Origin: CAVQFB01 sp963711675
Lineage (GTDB): Bacteria; Acidobacteriota; Terriglobia; Terriglobales; Acidobacteriaceae
Assembly (NCBI GenBank): GCA_963711675.1
Contig: CAVQFB010000002.1
Location: forward strand, 186,001-250,000
DNA: 64,000 bases
Direction: 5' to 3'
Both the position numbers and the translations under genes were made by a program. Within the stretch, counting starts at the first letter, position 1. The number at the start of each line of letters is the position of its first letter. The notes beneath the pieces are model-generated. The model searched no databases. It was given only the letters and a program-made list of their open reading frames with translations, and was not told where the DNA came from. Positions 33,548 to 42,570 of this stretch are shown in pieces.

Positions 33548-35097
33548 AGCCGTGGATGGGAGAAGGGGTTGGGGTGTCAAACCCGAGGTTAGATCTGACC
33601 CTAGTAAATCGACGAGCAGGTTTGGGCCTTCTCTCGCTTCTCTCGGTTCTGATTCTGAGCTGCGTGCTGTGGGCTCAGGGATCACAAGGTACTGCGCCGT
33701 CACCGCCACAGGGTCAGTCCGGCCAATCCGCTGGCGTGGAAGCGGGTAGTCCGCAGGGACAGAAGGGCGCGGGAACCGAACACAAGATATCCGCCAAAGA
33801 GGCCAAGGAGCTTTTCCGCTCGGTCGACGACATCCTGAGTTTTGCCAGCAAAGATACTTCACTGCCTATCCATGACAGTGTCAAGCGTCGGTTGACCAGC
33901 CGGGACGAAGTGGTCGCGTACATCGAAAAGCACATGGCCGAAGACGAAGACGCGCAACGCTTACGCCGTTCCGAGCGCGTGCTGAAGAAGTTTGGCATGC
34001 TGCCGCGCGACTTTGACCTGCAAAAGTTCCTGATTGCCCTGCTTCGTGAGCAGGTGGCCGGCTATTACGACCCGAAGACTAAGACGGTGAATCTGCTGGA
34101 CTGGATCGATGGCGAGCAGCAGAAGCCTGTCCTGGCGCACGAACTGACCCATGCTCTCCAGGATCAGTCCTTCGGGCTGGAAAAGTGGATGAAGGCGGCG
34201 GACACCGATCTTTCCAAGGTCGAGCACGTTACCGCCGCGGACCTTGAAGCTGACGAAGCAATTGAGGCGCGGCAGGCGATCGTGGAAGGACAAGCGATGG
34301 TCGTGCTCATCGACTACTCGCTTGCACCGACAGGCCAGACAATGCTCGATTCACCGCAGGTCGTCGAGGCCCTGAAGGCGGGCATGCTTGTGGGCACGGC
34401 CGATTCCGTCCAGTTCCAGGATGCTCCTATCTTCATGAAGGAGTCGCTGACTTTTCCCTATCGCTATGGCCTGGACTTTGAGGCCGAACTCTTGACGAAG
34501 GGTGGGAAGGATAAAGCCTATGCCGGTGCGTTTTCGAATCCACCCGTCAACACGCGCCAGATCATGGAACCGAAGACCTACCTGGCGCACGAGCACCTCG
34601 AGCCGATGCGGGTACCGGATTTCGCCCGCGATTTCAAGAACTATGAACGGTTCGATGTGGGAGCTTTTGGCGAGTTCGATGTCGCATTGCTGATTGACCA
34701 ATATGCCGGTGTAGATGCTTCCAAGGCTCTGTATCCACACTGGCGTGGCGGCTATTACTATGCAGCGCAGCCCAAGGGGGATTCGTCGGCCCCTTTGGGG
34801 CTGTTGTATGTGTCGCGCTGGTCCAGTTCCGAAAAAGCTGCCGAGTTCGCCGCGACCTACGCGAACTATCTCCCGAAGCGATACAAGCGCTCGCGGGAAG
34901 CGCCTAGTGATAAATCCACCGGTGCGGCGAGCGAGGTAGAGTCTCTCAAAGGTGAGCATACGTGGTTGACGGAGGAGGGTCCGGTTGTCATCAAGGTAGA
35001 CGGGGATACGGTTGTGATCGCCGAGAGTCTCGATGAGGCCACTACGAACCAGGTGACGCAGGAACTTTTCCCGAAAGCTGCCGCCGCTGGAAACTAG
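33544..35097 (+). CDS. Exported gluzincin-like metallopeptidase of unknown specificity
   Basis: A 517-residue protein with a signal segment at about residues 25-45 (GLLSLLSVLILSCVLWAQG) and a Gln/Gly/Ser-rich linker. VLAHELTHALQDQ contains HExxH (His199, Glu200, His203), preceded by REQVAGYYDPKTKTVNLLDW. A downstream AADLEADEAIEARQAIVEGQ supplies Glu residues of the type used as third zinc ligand. This predicts an active zinc peptidase in the periplasm or outside. The C-terminal 150 residues have no recognised domain. Its ATG overlaps the dehydrogenase stop (ATGA), a translational link between unrelated functions. Confidence 0.75.
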   Translation: MKPWMGEGVGVSNPRLDLTLVNRRAGLGLLSLLSVLILSCVLWAQGSQGTAPSPPQGQSGQSAGVEAGSPQGQKGAGTEHKISAKEAKELFRSVDDILSFASKDTSLPIHDSVKRRLTSRDEVVAYIEKHMAEDEDAQRLRRSERVLKKFGMLPRDFDLQKFLIALLREQVAGYYDPKTKTVNLLDWIDGEQQKPVLAHELTHALQDQSFGLEKWMKAADTDLSKVEHVTAADLEADEAIEARQAIVEGQAMVVLIDYSLAPTGQTMLDSPQVVEALKAGMLVGTADSVQFQDAPIFMKESLTFPYRYGLDFEAELLTKGGKDKAYAGAFSNPPVNTRQIMEPKTYLAHEHLEPMRVPDFARDFKNYERFDVGAFGEFDVALLIDQYAGVDASKALYPHWRGGYYYAAQPKGDSSAPLGLLYVSRWSSSEKAAEFAATYANYLPKRYKRSREAPSDKSTGAASEVESLKGEHTWLTEEGPVVIKVDGDTVVIAESLDEATTNQVTQELFPKAAAAGN

Positions 35098-35100
35098 CCG

Positions 35101-36366
35101 CTACTTCTTCGAGACTTTGATTTTTGATTTCGGGGGGCTCGGCTTCTCCTTTTCCGCCGCTAGGAACCGTCGCACCATCGCCGTTACGTTGAACTGCTTG
35201 CCGTCGCGTTCGATGGTCAGGGTTCGGGATTGGCCCGGGCTGCCCTCGAGCGAGGACCAGGCCTGCCCCATCGTGCCGCCAGTTGCGCGAATTCCATCGA
35301 CTGAGATCAAGATGTCTCCGCTGCGAACCTCGGGCACGGACGACTTACCTTCGTAGTCGGCGACACCGAGAATGCTGTAGCGCCCGTCGTTTTCGGGGCG
35401 CAGGACCAGACCAATCACATCCATGTCGGGTGCGACAAAGGTCGAAGTCCGATTGAAGTAGACCATGTTGTGCGCATAATCGAGGCCAACCTGATAATCC
35501 AGAAACGCATTTGCTCCGATCAAGCCTGTGATAGGGATGCCGGCACGCTGTTGCAGCCATTTGATGGCGGCGTCAGGAAAGGCCGCAACAACAATCTGAG
35601 TGAGTTCAATCGATCCAAACTGCAGCACTGGCAGACGCAACAGCTCCCACTTCGGTTCGTCCTCCAGCCCCCACAGATTCGCGATTCCGACAGCTCCCCT
35701 CATGCGTGGCCATTGCGGATGAGCCTGGCGAAGTTGGGTGACAAATTCGGTGGACACGAAGCCTATCGGCGCACCCACATCGAGCCCGAATGTATAGTCC
35801 TTCTCGTCGATCTTGCTGGCGACATGGATCAGGCCATTTTCGAAATTGAGCAACAGTTTTTCCGGCTTGCCCTGGAAGTGAACGCTGCTCGGAGGGCCAA
35901 TCGTGAATTCGCGATTAGGATAATCAACGAGCACGTCGTAATTGCGGAGAACAGAAGAGGGCAGGTTAATCTCGGCGCTCAAACCCGGCGCGATGCCTTC
36001 ACGTCCCAATTCAACCGAGGCCTCCTTCACGGCGGCGAGCGAAACGGTCAGTCCACCGACGATGATCGCAGGCGGCGCTTGAGCTTTTTGAACCTTCGCG
36101 CCCATCGATTCTTTCGCTTCACCTGTCATCTGCAAGCCCATGAGCTTGGCTACGCGCTCGCTGACCCAGAGCTCAGGATTCCCCGAGTCGACCCAGCCGC
36201 GCACTCGTTTGTCACCCCCGCCCGGCAAGGGCAGATGGACGTCAATGATGATCCGGTTGTGGTCGAGCGTGATGGGTACGGTAACAGGACCGCCCGCTGC
36301 AGGAGTTTGGGACAGAACTGACGTAGCCAGCAAAAGAATAGCGAGCAAGAATGCCGCGGGCTTCAT
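35101..36366 (-). CDS. Exported aspartyl-protease-like protein with C-terminal PDZ domain
   Basis: ATG 36366 gives a signal peptide (MKPAAFLLAILLLATSVLSQ) and a 421-residue product; the frame stays open to 36483 but without a better start. Residues 20-300 resemble retropepsin-like bacterial proteins: GWVDSGNPELWVS (Asp60, DSG in place of the usual DTG) and LIGANAFLDYQVGLDYAHNM at the second lobe. The last 100 residues form a PDZ domain (RSGDILISVDGIRATG). Whether a second catalytic Asp exists is unclear, so activity is uncertain. It converges with the gluzincin gene with only 3 bases between stops. Confidence 0.65.
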   Translation of the reverse strand: MKPAAFLLAILLLATSVLSQTPAAGGPVTVPITLDHNRIIIDVHLPLPGGGDKRVRGWVDSGNPELWVSERVAKLMGLQMTGEAKESMGAKVQKAQAPPAIIVGGLTVSLAAVKEASVELGREGIAPGLSAEINLPSSVLRNYDVLVDYPNREFTIGPPSSVHFQGKPEKLLLNFENGLIHVASKIDEKDYTFGLDVGAPIGFVSTEFVTQLRQAHPQWPRMRGAVGIANLWGLEDEPKWELLRLPVLQFGSIELTQIVVAAFPDAAIKWLQQRAGIPITGLIGANAFLDYQVGLDYAHNMVYFNRTSTFVAPDMDVIGLVLRPENDGRYSILGVADYEGKSSVPEVRSGDILISVDGIRATGGTMGQAWSSLEGSPGQSRTLTIERDGKQFNVTAMVRRFLAAEKEKPSPPKSKIKVSKK

Positions 36367-36458
36367 AGCGAAGATTGTACCGTCTGACGTGGAACCACGC
36401 GGCGTCTGCCCTGTTAAGACCGCGGATGCTGCCGCGAGAATGCCCGCGTTTACTCTTG

Positions 36459-36464
36459 TATAAT
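36459..36464 (+). promoter_or_regulatory. Candidate -10 element upstream of mtnP
   Basis: A perfect TATAAT lies 53 bases before the chosen mtnP start in the divergent intergenic region. No good -35 is present at 16-18 bases, so support is partial. Confidence 0.3.
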
Positions 36465-36517
36465 CGCGAGTTTGATCCCACACCAGTTTAGTGTCAGGTA
36501 AGTCAGCCGGAGGATTC

Positions 36518-37393
36518 TTGCCCGAAGCGGAAATAGGAATTATCGGCGGCAGCGGTCTCTACCACATGCCCGGCGTTGAGGATGTGCAGGAAGTGCGCCT
36601 CGAGACGCCGTTTGGGCAGCCCTCAGAAGTTTATGTCCTGGGAACTCTGGAGGGTCGCAAGGTGGCATTCCTGGCGCGCCACGGTCGCGGGCATCGGCTG
36701 CTGCCGAGTGAACTCAACTTTCGGGCCAACATTCACGGCTTCAAACAGCTGGGAGTTAGCAGGATTGTTTCCGTGTCGGCTGTGGGGTCGTTGAAGGAAG
36801 AACACAAGCCGCTGGACTTTCTCATTCCTGATCAGTTTTTCGACCGAACTCGTCATCGGGTAGATACATTCTTCGGCGAAGGTGTCGTGGCCCATATTTC
36901 ATTTGCCGATCCGGTGTGTGCCGAACTCGCTCATGTTGTGGAGGGCGCCTGCCGGAAAGCGGCTGTGACTGGCAAAAGGGGCGGCACGTACGTGTGCATG
37001 GAAGGTCCGCAATTTTCCACTCGAGCCGAATCGAACGTATACCGCAGTTGGGGTGCGGACGTGATCGGCATGACCAACCTGCAGGAGGCGAAGCTGGCCC
37101 GGGAGGCGGAGTTGTGCTACGTCACGGTCGCGATGGTAACCGATTACGATTGCTGGCATCCGCACCATGACTCAGTGACTGTCGATCAGATCGTTGCGGT
37201 GCTGGTGAAGAACGCTGAGAATGCGGCCAAGGTAGTTCGCGAAAGTGTGGCTGCCATGCCGAGGTCGCGTTCTTGCAAGTGCGGGGCCGCGCTGGCTCAC
37301 GCCATTCTGACTGAGCGCGACAAGATTCCGGCGGCTACGCGTGAAAAATTGAAGCTGATCCTCGGCAAGTACGTGGAGAGCACAAAAGCATAA
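36518..37393 (+). CDS. mtnP: S-methyl-5'-thioadenosine phosphorylase
   Basis: A 291-residue purine nucleoside phosphorylase-family enzyme cleaving MTA to adenine and methylthioribose-1-phosphate in methionine salvage. GIIGGSGLYHMP, FLARHGRGHRLLPSELNFRA (phosphate and ribose site), YVCMEGPQFSTRAES and IGMTNLQEAKLAREAELCYV are signatures, and VTDYDCWH fixes the 6-aminopurine type (Asp pair). I choose TTG 36518 because GGAGG (36509-36513) lies 4 bases before it and MPEAEIGIIGG is the family start; GTG 36491 is the alternative. The PfkB kinase gene follows 2 bases later. Confidence 0.92.
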   Translation: MPEAEIGIIGGSGLYHMPGVEDVQEVRLETPFGQPSEVYVLGTLEGRKVAFLARHGRGHRLLPSELNFRANIHGFKQLGVSRIVSVSAVGSLKEEHKPLDFLIPDQFFDRTRHRVDTFFGEGVVAHISFADPVCAELAHVVEGACRKAAVTGKRGGTYVCMEGPQFSTRAESNVYRSWGADVIGMTNLQEAKLAREAELCYVTVAMVTDYDCWHPHHDSVTVDQIVAVLVKNAENAAKVVRESVAAMPRSRSCKCGAALAHAILTERDKIPAATREKLKLILGKYVESTKA

Positions 37394-37395
37394 CG

Positions 37396-38319
37396 ATGAG
37401 CATACTAGTTGTGGGTTCCGTCGCTTTCGACACCATCGCCACGCCTTCAGGTCGCGTGGAAAACGAACTGGGTGGTGCGGCCACTTATTTTGCGCTGGCT
37501 GCGAGCTATTTCACCGACGTGCGCGTCGTTGCCGTGGTGGGCGAAGACTTCACCGCCGAACAGGAGAAGGTTTTCAAAGCGCGCGGCATCGACATTCGGG
37601 GCATCGAGCGCTCTCAAGGCAAAACATTTCGTTGGGGTGGGCAATATCTGGACAATCTGAACGAAGCCAAGACCGACTTCACTGAGCTCAACGTCTTCGA
37701 AAAATTTCAGCCCCGCATTCCCAAGGAATATCTGGATTCCAACTTTCTCTTCCTGGCCAACATCCATCCTGCGCTGCAGGCTGCGGTACGGCTGGAGATG
37801 GACGGTGTCCGCTTGACGGGCGGGGACACGATGAACTACTGGATCCAGGGAACGCGAAAGGAACTGCTTGAAACCTTGAAGCTGGTGAACGTGCTGTTGA
37901 TCAATGACACCGAGGTCAAGATGCTGGCAGGCGACACCAGTTTGCCGCGCGCTGCACGCAAGGTGCTGGCTCTGGGACCGCAGGCGTTAGTTGTGAAGCA
38001 CGGTGAATATGGCGCGACTATCTTCTTTCGCGAAGGCGCTTTCGGGATTGGATCGCATCCGTTCCGGGCACCGGCGCTTCCTATCGAAGAGGTGAAAGAT
38101 CCCACCGGAGCGGGAGATTCGTTTGCCGGCGGCTTTATGGGTTACATCGCGTCTCAGGAAGAGCTGAATCGGGAAGTTCTGAAGCGCGCACTCTTTTATG
38201 GCGGTGTGATGGGATCGTTTGCGGTGGAACGCTTCGGCACCGGCCGGCTGCAGTCGCTGACGCGCAATGAAATCGACGCGCGCTTCCAGGTGTTCCGCGA
38301 ACTTACCCATCTGGAGTAA
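37396..38319 (+). CDS. PfkB-family sugar kinase
   Basis: A 307-residue ribokinase-fold enzyme. VGSVAFDTIATP and GGAATYFALAASYF form the N-terminal substrate side, and DPTGAGDSFAGGFMGYIA the C-terminal signature with the catalytic Asp in GAGD. The position directly behind mtnP (2-base gap) suggests a role in nucleoside or methylthioribose salvage. PfkB kinases next to mtnP are common in this phylum as I recall, but the substrate is not shown by the sequence. Confidence 0.88.
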   Translation: MSILVVGSVAFDTIATPSGRVENELGGAATYFALAASYFTDVRVVAVVGEDFTAEQEKVFKARGIDIRGIERSQGKTFRWGGQYLDNLNEAKTDFTELNVFEKFQPRIPKEYLDSNFLFLANIHPALQAAVRLEMDGVRLTGGDTMNYWIQGTRKELLETLKLVNVLLINDTEVKMLAGDTSLPRAARKVLALGPQALVVKHGEYGATIFFREGAFGIGSHPFRAPALPIEEVKDPTGAGDSFAGGFMGYIASQEELNREVLKRALFYGGVMGSFAVERFGTGRLQSLTRNEIDARFQVFRELTHLE

Positions 38320-38321
38320 TC

Positions 38322-39986
38322 ATGAAGCCCATGCGGCGGTCCGACCCCGAGATGGCATGGGTGATCGCACTCGCAGGTTGCGTCTCCGTTCTCTCTTGCT
38401 CGTTGTATTTTCGCCACGGGTCGATCTTGCTCTATGGCGATGCCGTCGCGCATATCAACATTGCTCGCCGCGTTTTTGACTCCCGCACTCCCGGATTCCT
38501 GCAGCTGGGCACCGTGTGGTTGCCCTTGCCGCACTTGCTGATGATCCCCTTTCTGATCTCGGATTCGCTGTGGCAGAAGGGGGTGGGCGGTTCAATTCCA
38601 TCGATGGCAGCATTTGTGGCCGGCGCGGCCGGACTCTTTCGCCTGGTGCGCGGCGTTCTGAGCTTTCCAGCAGAACCGGACCTGGCAGCGCGAATTGCGG
38701 CATGGATGGCCGTGCTAGTCTACGTTGCCAATCCGAATCTGGTGTATCTCCAGACCACCGCAATGACCGAAGCGCTGTATTTGGCATTCTCTATTTGGGC
38801 GGTCACATTCTTTAACGAATTCCTGCAGCAAAGGTCGAAGGCGTGGGCGGATATTTCGTCGGCTACTCCGCGTTCTTTGGTGAAGTGTGCGGTTTGTGTA
38901 GCTGGCGCGGAACTGACGCGTTATGACGGATGGTTTCTCGGCGCCGCAATTGGTCTCGCCGCGCTGGTGACATTTTTCAGATCGGAGCCCAGTGATTTGA
39001 GAATTCGCCGATCTCTCGTGAAATTCGTTTTGCTCCTGGCTGCCGTGCCTGCGCTGTGGCTAACATACAATGGCATCATCTATCGCAATCCTCTCGAGTT
39101 TGCCAACGGGCCGTACTCTGCGCGGGCGATTGAACAGAAGACTACTCGGCCCGGTTTTCCGCCGCACCCTGGTTCGCACGATCTCTACACGGCAGGAATT
39201 TACTTTCTGAAGTCTGCCGAGTTGAATGTGGCGGAAGGATACTGGCAGAAGCTCTGGGTTGCGCTATTGCTTGCCGGGTCAGTCCTGATTCTTCTCTTTG
39301 CGAGGCGGTTGCGCACGCTCCTGCTTCTTTGGGTGCCTCTGCTCTTCTATCCGGTCTCGGTCGCGTACGGAGACGTTCCTGTTTTTGTGCCGGTCTGGTG
39401 GCCGTTTTCGTTCTACAACGTGCGTTACGGCGTCCAGTTGTTGCCTGCCTTCGCTGTGTCTATGGCGGTCGTCAGCTACTTCCTGTGGACGTCAGCCAGA
39501 AACCCGACGGCGAAGGCGGTCGCGGTTACCTTACCTCTCTTGTTGATCGTAGGGAGCTATGCTTCGATCTGGCGCGAACAGCCGGTCTGCTTTCGTGAAG
39601 CCTGGGTAAATTCGCGCACGCGGATTGCTCTGGAAACTCAACTTGCCCGCCAGCTCAAAATGTTGCCTCCCGATTCGACGATCCTCATGTATCTGGGAGA
39701 TCACGTAGGGGCCGTGCAGCAGGCTGGGATTCCCCTCCGGCGTCTCATCCAGGAAGGGAACCACCGTACCTGGAAGCACCCTGTCGACCCCGATGGACTT
39801 TGGGAGCGAGCCCTGGCCGATCCAGCACGCTTCGCCGATTATGTGGTTGCGATCGCCGGAGATCCGGTAGCGATGCAGGTATCAACGCAGGGACTGCACT
39901 CGCTGGTGAAGATTCACACCGCGGGCCAACCTGAGGCCACGATTTACAGCGCGCGCTCGACTTCCGGTAATTTGGCAGGGTGGTAA
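38322..39986 (+). CDS. GT-C type membrane glycosyltransferase-like protein
   Basis: A 554-residue polytopic protein with about 10-12 membrane helices. The first extracytoplasmic loop holds LLYGDAVAHINIARRVFDS, an acidic/His motif at the place where GT-C enzymes (GT39, GT83) keep their catalytic Asp. Later loops have PYSARAIEQKTTRPGFPPHP and a C-terminal soluble domain of about 120 residues. Likely role: transfer of a sugar from a polyprenyl phosphate donor to a protein or lipid on the outer face. Donor and acceptor are unknown. It starts 2 bases after the kinase stop. Confidence 0.72.
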   Translation: MKPMRRSDPEMAWVIALAGCVSVLSCSLYFRHGSILLYGDAVAHINIARRVFDSRTPGFLQLGTVWLPLPHLLMIPFLISDSLWQKGVGGSIPSMAAFVAGAAGLFRLVRGVLSFPAEPDLAARIAAWMAVLVYVANPNLVYLQTTAMTEALYLAFSIWAVTFFNEFLQQRSKAWADISSATPRSLVKCAVCVAGAELTRYDGWFLGAAIGLAALVTFFRSEPSDLRIRRSLVKFVLLLAAVPALWLTYNGIIYRNPLEFANGPYSARAIEQKTTRPGFPPHPGSHDLYTAGIYFLKSAELNVAEGYWQKLWVALLLAGSVLILLFARRLRTLLLLWVPLLFYPVSVAYGDVPVFVPVWWPFSFYNVRYGVQLLPAFAVSMAVVSYFLWTSARNPTAKAVAVTLPLLLIVGSYASIWREQPVCFREAWVNSRTRIALETQLARQLKMLPPDSTILMYLGDHVGAVQQAGIPLRRLIQEGNHRTWKHPVDPDGLWERALADPARFADYVVAIAGDPVAMQVSTQGLHSLVKIHTAGQPEATIYSARSTSGNLAGW

Positions 39987-40071
39987 TCAGCCGCGTTAAT
40001 GCCGGGCTCTCGTATGTCGCCGAGGCCGCGGTTTCCCGGTGATAGAATCCACTCGATCCTCCCCACTCAAT

Positions 40072-40779
40072 ATGCCAGCGCTGCAACATTCCATGGATCT
40101 GCTGCGGCAAGAGATGGGCGCGGTCCTTTCCACGACCATCATCCGGCTGATTGTGGCACTGGTCCTGGGCGGCCTCATCGGCCTGGAACGGCAGCTTCGT
40201 CACAAGCCTGCTGGCCTGCGCACCAACATGTTCATCTGTTTCGGTGCGGCCATGTACACCGTCATGTCGGACCAACTCGCCGGAGGCTTTGGCGGCGATC
40301 ACACTCGGGTCGCTGCGCAGATCATTCCCGGCATAGGTTTCATCGGCGCAGGTTCGATCCTCCATGCTCGTGGCTCGGTCAGTGGTCTGACAACGGCAGC
40401 GACGCTGTTTGTGGTTGCCTCTGTTGGCATGGCCGCCGGGGGTGGACTATACGTCACAGCGGTGTTCGCGACGGCGGTGATTCTGATTGCTCTCGCGCTC
40501 CTGGGACGGATGGAAGCGTACTTCGCGCTGAAATCGATCGTCATGACATACGAAGTCATGGGCCTCAGTGCCGAAAGCGTTCTCAGCGAACTCGGCCGCA
40601 TACTGGAGGCGGAGAAGTTGACCATGCAGGATGTGCGTGCCATGTCGTCGAACGGCCAGACTCGCGTCGTCTTCGGCATCGACTGCCCTCCGCCCGAACA
40701 GGAAACGGTCAACATCCGGTTCCACGAATCCGCCGTATTCTCGCGTGTGCAATCTCTGGGTACCACTGAACACGAATGA
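40072..40779 (+). CDS. MgtC/SapB family membrane protein
   Basis: A 235-residue protein. The N-terminal half has four or five membrane segments with IRLIVALVLGGLIGLERQLR, KPAGLRTNMFICFGAAMYTV and GIGFIGAGSILHARGSVSGL, all MgtC family hallmarks. The C-terminal half is a soluble ACT-like domain. MgtC proteins modulate magnesium starvation survival and interact with the F-type ATPase; the transport role is disputed. I use ATG 40072 rather than GTG 40039. The stop overlaps the dapF start (ATGA). Confidence 0.9.
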   Translation: MPALQHSMDLLRQEMGAVLSTTIIRLIVALVLGGLIGLERQLRHKPAGLRTNMFICFGAAMYTVMSDQLAGGFGGDHTRVAAQIIPGIGFIGAGSILHARGSVSGLTTAATLFVVASVGMAAGGGLYVTAVFATAVILIALALLGRMEAYFALKSIVMTYEVMGLSAESVLSELGRILEAEKLTMQDVRAMSSNGQTRVVFGIDCPPPEQETVNIRFHESAVFSRVQSLGTTEHE

Positions 40780-41576
40780 GCAGCGCCTTCCAGCCGGGCG
40801 TCATTCCTTTCGTGAAGGCCAGCGCCTGCGGCAATGATTTCCTGATCGTCAACGGGATGGATGTACCCGGGGACATCGCAGGCTTTACGCGCCGAATCTG
40901 CAACCGCCACCTGGGAGTTGGTGCGGATGGCGTGGAGTGGCTTTTTCCGGCCCAGGATGCGGATATCGAAGCCCGCTTGATCAATGCCGACGGTTCGGAG
41001 GCTGAAATATCGGGCAACGGCACCAGATGCGTTGCGGCATTGCTCTGCGCCGAACGAGGCAAAGAGAAAGTTGTGGTCCACACGGGAGCGGGGTTGAAGA
41101 CGTGCACACTCACGGCCCGGAACGAGTCCACCTTTGAGTTTGAGATCACAATGGGGCAACCGCAGGTCGATGCGGAATTCGGTGTCAAGCTGGAATCTGG
41201 CGAGGTGCGAGGGATTCCGGTCTCCATGGGAAATCCACACTTCGTGGTTTTTGTTAACGAGTTTTCGCTGGACTGGCAAACAGAAGCAGGCGAGATTGGA
41301 AGAAGTAAAGAGTTCAAACATGGTGTGAACGTCGAGCTGGTTGCCGTCGCAGACCACAAGAATATTGAAGTGCGCTTCTTCGAGCGCGGCGTGGGCGAGA
41401 CGCAGTCGTCTGGGACCGGATCGTGTGCGGCCGCGATCGCTTCCATAGCTGCAGGCAAAGCCAAGTCGCCGGTTCGCGTTCACGCGCCAGGTGGCGTGCA
41501 GAGCGTGCGCTGGGAAGATCAGGTCTTTTTGCGCGGACCGGCGCTGCTAATCTGCCGGGGCGAGTTTTTCGTTTAA
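40776..41576 (+). CDS. dapF: Diaminopimelate epimerase
   Basis: A 266-residue enzyme interconverting LL- and meso-diaminopimelate for lysine and peptidoglycan. Both catalytic cysteines are present: SGNGTRCVAALL and SSGTGSCAAAIAS. The entry motif reads KASACGNDFLIV, where most homologues have K-hG-lGNDF, and CNRHLGVGADGVEWL follows. MGNPHFVVFV completes the set. It opens the cell-wall part of the cluster and lies 13 bases before the LD-carboxypeptidase gene. Confidence 0.93.
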   Translation: MSSAFQPGVIPFVKASACGNDFLIVNGMDVPGDIAGFTRRICNRHLGVGADGVEWLFPAQDADIEARLINADGSEAEISGNGTRCVAALLCAERGKEKVVVHTGAGLKTCTLTARNESTFEFEITMGQPQVDAEFGVKLESGEVRGIPVSMGNPHFVVFVNEFSLDWQTEAGEIGRSKEFKHGVNVELVAVADHKNIEVRFFERGVGETQSSGTGSCAAAIASIAAGKAKSPVRVHAPGGVQSVRWEDQVFLRGPALLICRGEFFV

Positions 41577-41589
41577 GATTGCAGCCAAT

Positions 41590-42570
41590 ATGGCATCCGC
41601 CTTGCAGAATCCGCGGTTGAAGCCACCTTCGCTTCAGCCCGGAGACACGGTCGGCATTGTTGCGCCAGCCAGCAACATCAAGCGCGAATTGCTCGAAAAG
41701 GGGTGCGCGGTTCTCCGGGAACTGGGCTACAAGCCGTTCTATTTCGATTCGATTCTTCATCAGGATCTCTACTTTGCGGGTTCGGTGGAGCGGCGTGCGC
41801 GCGAACTGGAGGCCATGTTTGCGCGCGACGATGTCCGCGCCATTATTTGCGCGCGTGGGGGGTACGGCGCAAACTACCTGCTGCCTGCGCTAAACCCGCA
41901 AACCATCCGCTCCCACCCCAAGATTTTCATGGGATACAGCGACATCACCACATTGGTCACGTGTTTCGCCGATTCCGCGGGGTTCGTGACTTTTCACGGC
42001 CCCATGGTCACCAAGGATTTTGCGCTCGCCGGCGGAGTTGACCTCGCCTCGCTCCAGGCGGCTCTAACGGGCTTGTCCCAATGGGAACTCGCGCTGGAGG
42101 CTGATTCTGGGGTAAAACCGTTGGTGGAAGGTGAGGCGGAGGGTGTTCTGTACGGCGGCTGTCTCTCCATGCTGGTGGCGTCATTAGGGACACCTTGGGA
42201 GATTCGTACCAACGGCACGATTCTTTTCGTGGAAGACATTTCAGCCAAGCCCTACCAGATCGACCGCATGCTGATGCAGTTGAAGCTGGCGGGAAAGCTG
42301 CGCGGCGTGCGGGGAATTGTGTTCGGTGAAATGCTCGATTGCTTACAGACTCAGAATCAGGGATACACGCTGGAAGAAGTCATCTTGCGGGTGCTAGGGG
42401 ATCTCAACCTGCCCATCGCCTTCGGTTTGCGTTCGGGGCATGTGTCGCGACAGAACATCACGCTGCCGATCGGTGTGAAGGCAGCGCTTGCGGTGACTGC
42501 CGATGCTGTTAGCTTGAAGTTCGTGGAAGCGGCAACCACGGCTGCCTCGGCATCCGTACGAGCAATGTGA
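41590..42570 (+). CDS. ldcA: LD-carboxypeptidase, S66 family
   Basis: A 326-residue cytoplasmic-type peptidase. LQPGDTVGIVAPAS starts the family, ICARGGYGANYLLP follows, and FMGYSDITTLVT has the serine of the S66 triad. LFVEDISAKPYQIDRML and FGLRSGHVSRQNITLPIG hold the Glu and His. LdcA removes the terminal D-Ala from recycled tetrapeptides to give tripeptide, the substrate of Mpl encoded directly downstream, so gene order follows the recycling pathway. Confidence 0.93.
   Translation: MASALQNPRLKPPSLQPGDTVGIVAPASNIKRELLEKGCAVLRELGYKPFYFDSILHQDLYFAGSVERRARELEAMFARDDVRAIICARGGYGANYLLPALNPQTIRSHPKIFMGYSDITTLVTCFADSAGFVTFHGPMVTKDFALAGGVDLASLQAALTGLSQWELALEADSGVKPLVEGEAEGVLYGGCLSMLVASLGTPWEIRTNGTILFVEDISAKPYQIDRMLMQLKLAGKLRGVRGIVFGEMLDCLQTQNQGYTLEEVILRVLGDLNLPIAFGLRSGHVSRQNITLPIGVKAALAVTADAVSLKFVEAATTAASASVRAM

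Noticed and set aside
40299..41483. 394-residue minus-strand frame opposite mgtC and dapF
   Set aside because: Both sense genes are unmistakable and overlap by ATGA; the antisense frame has no motif.
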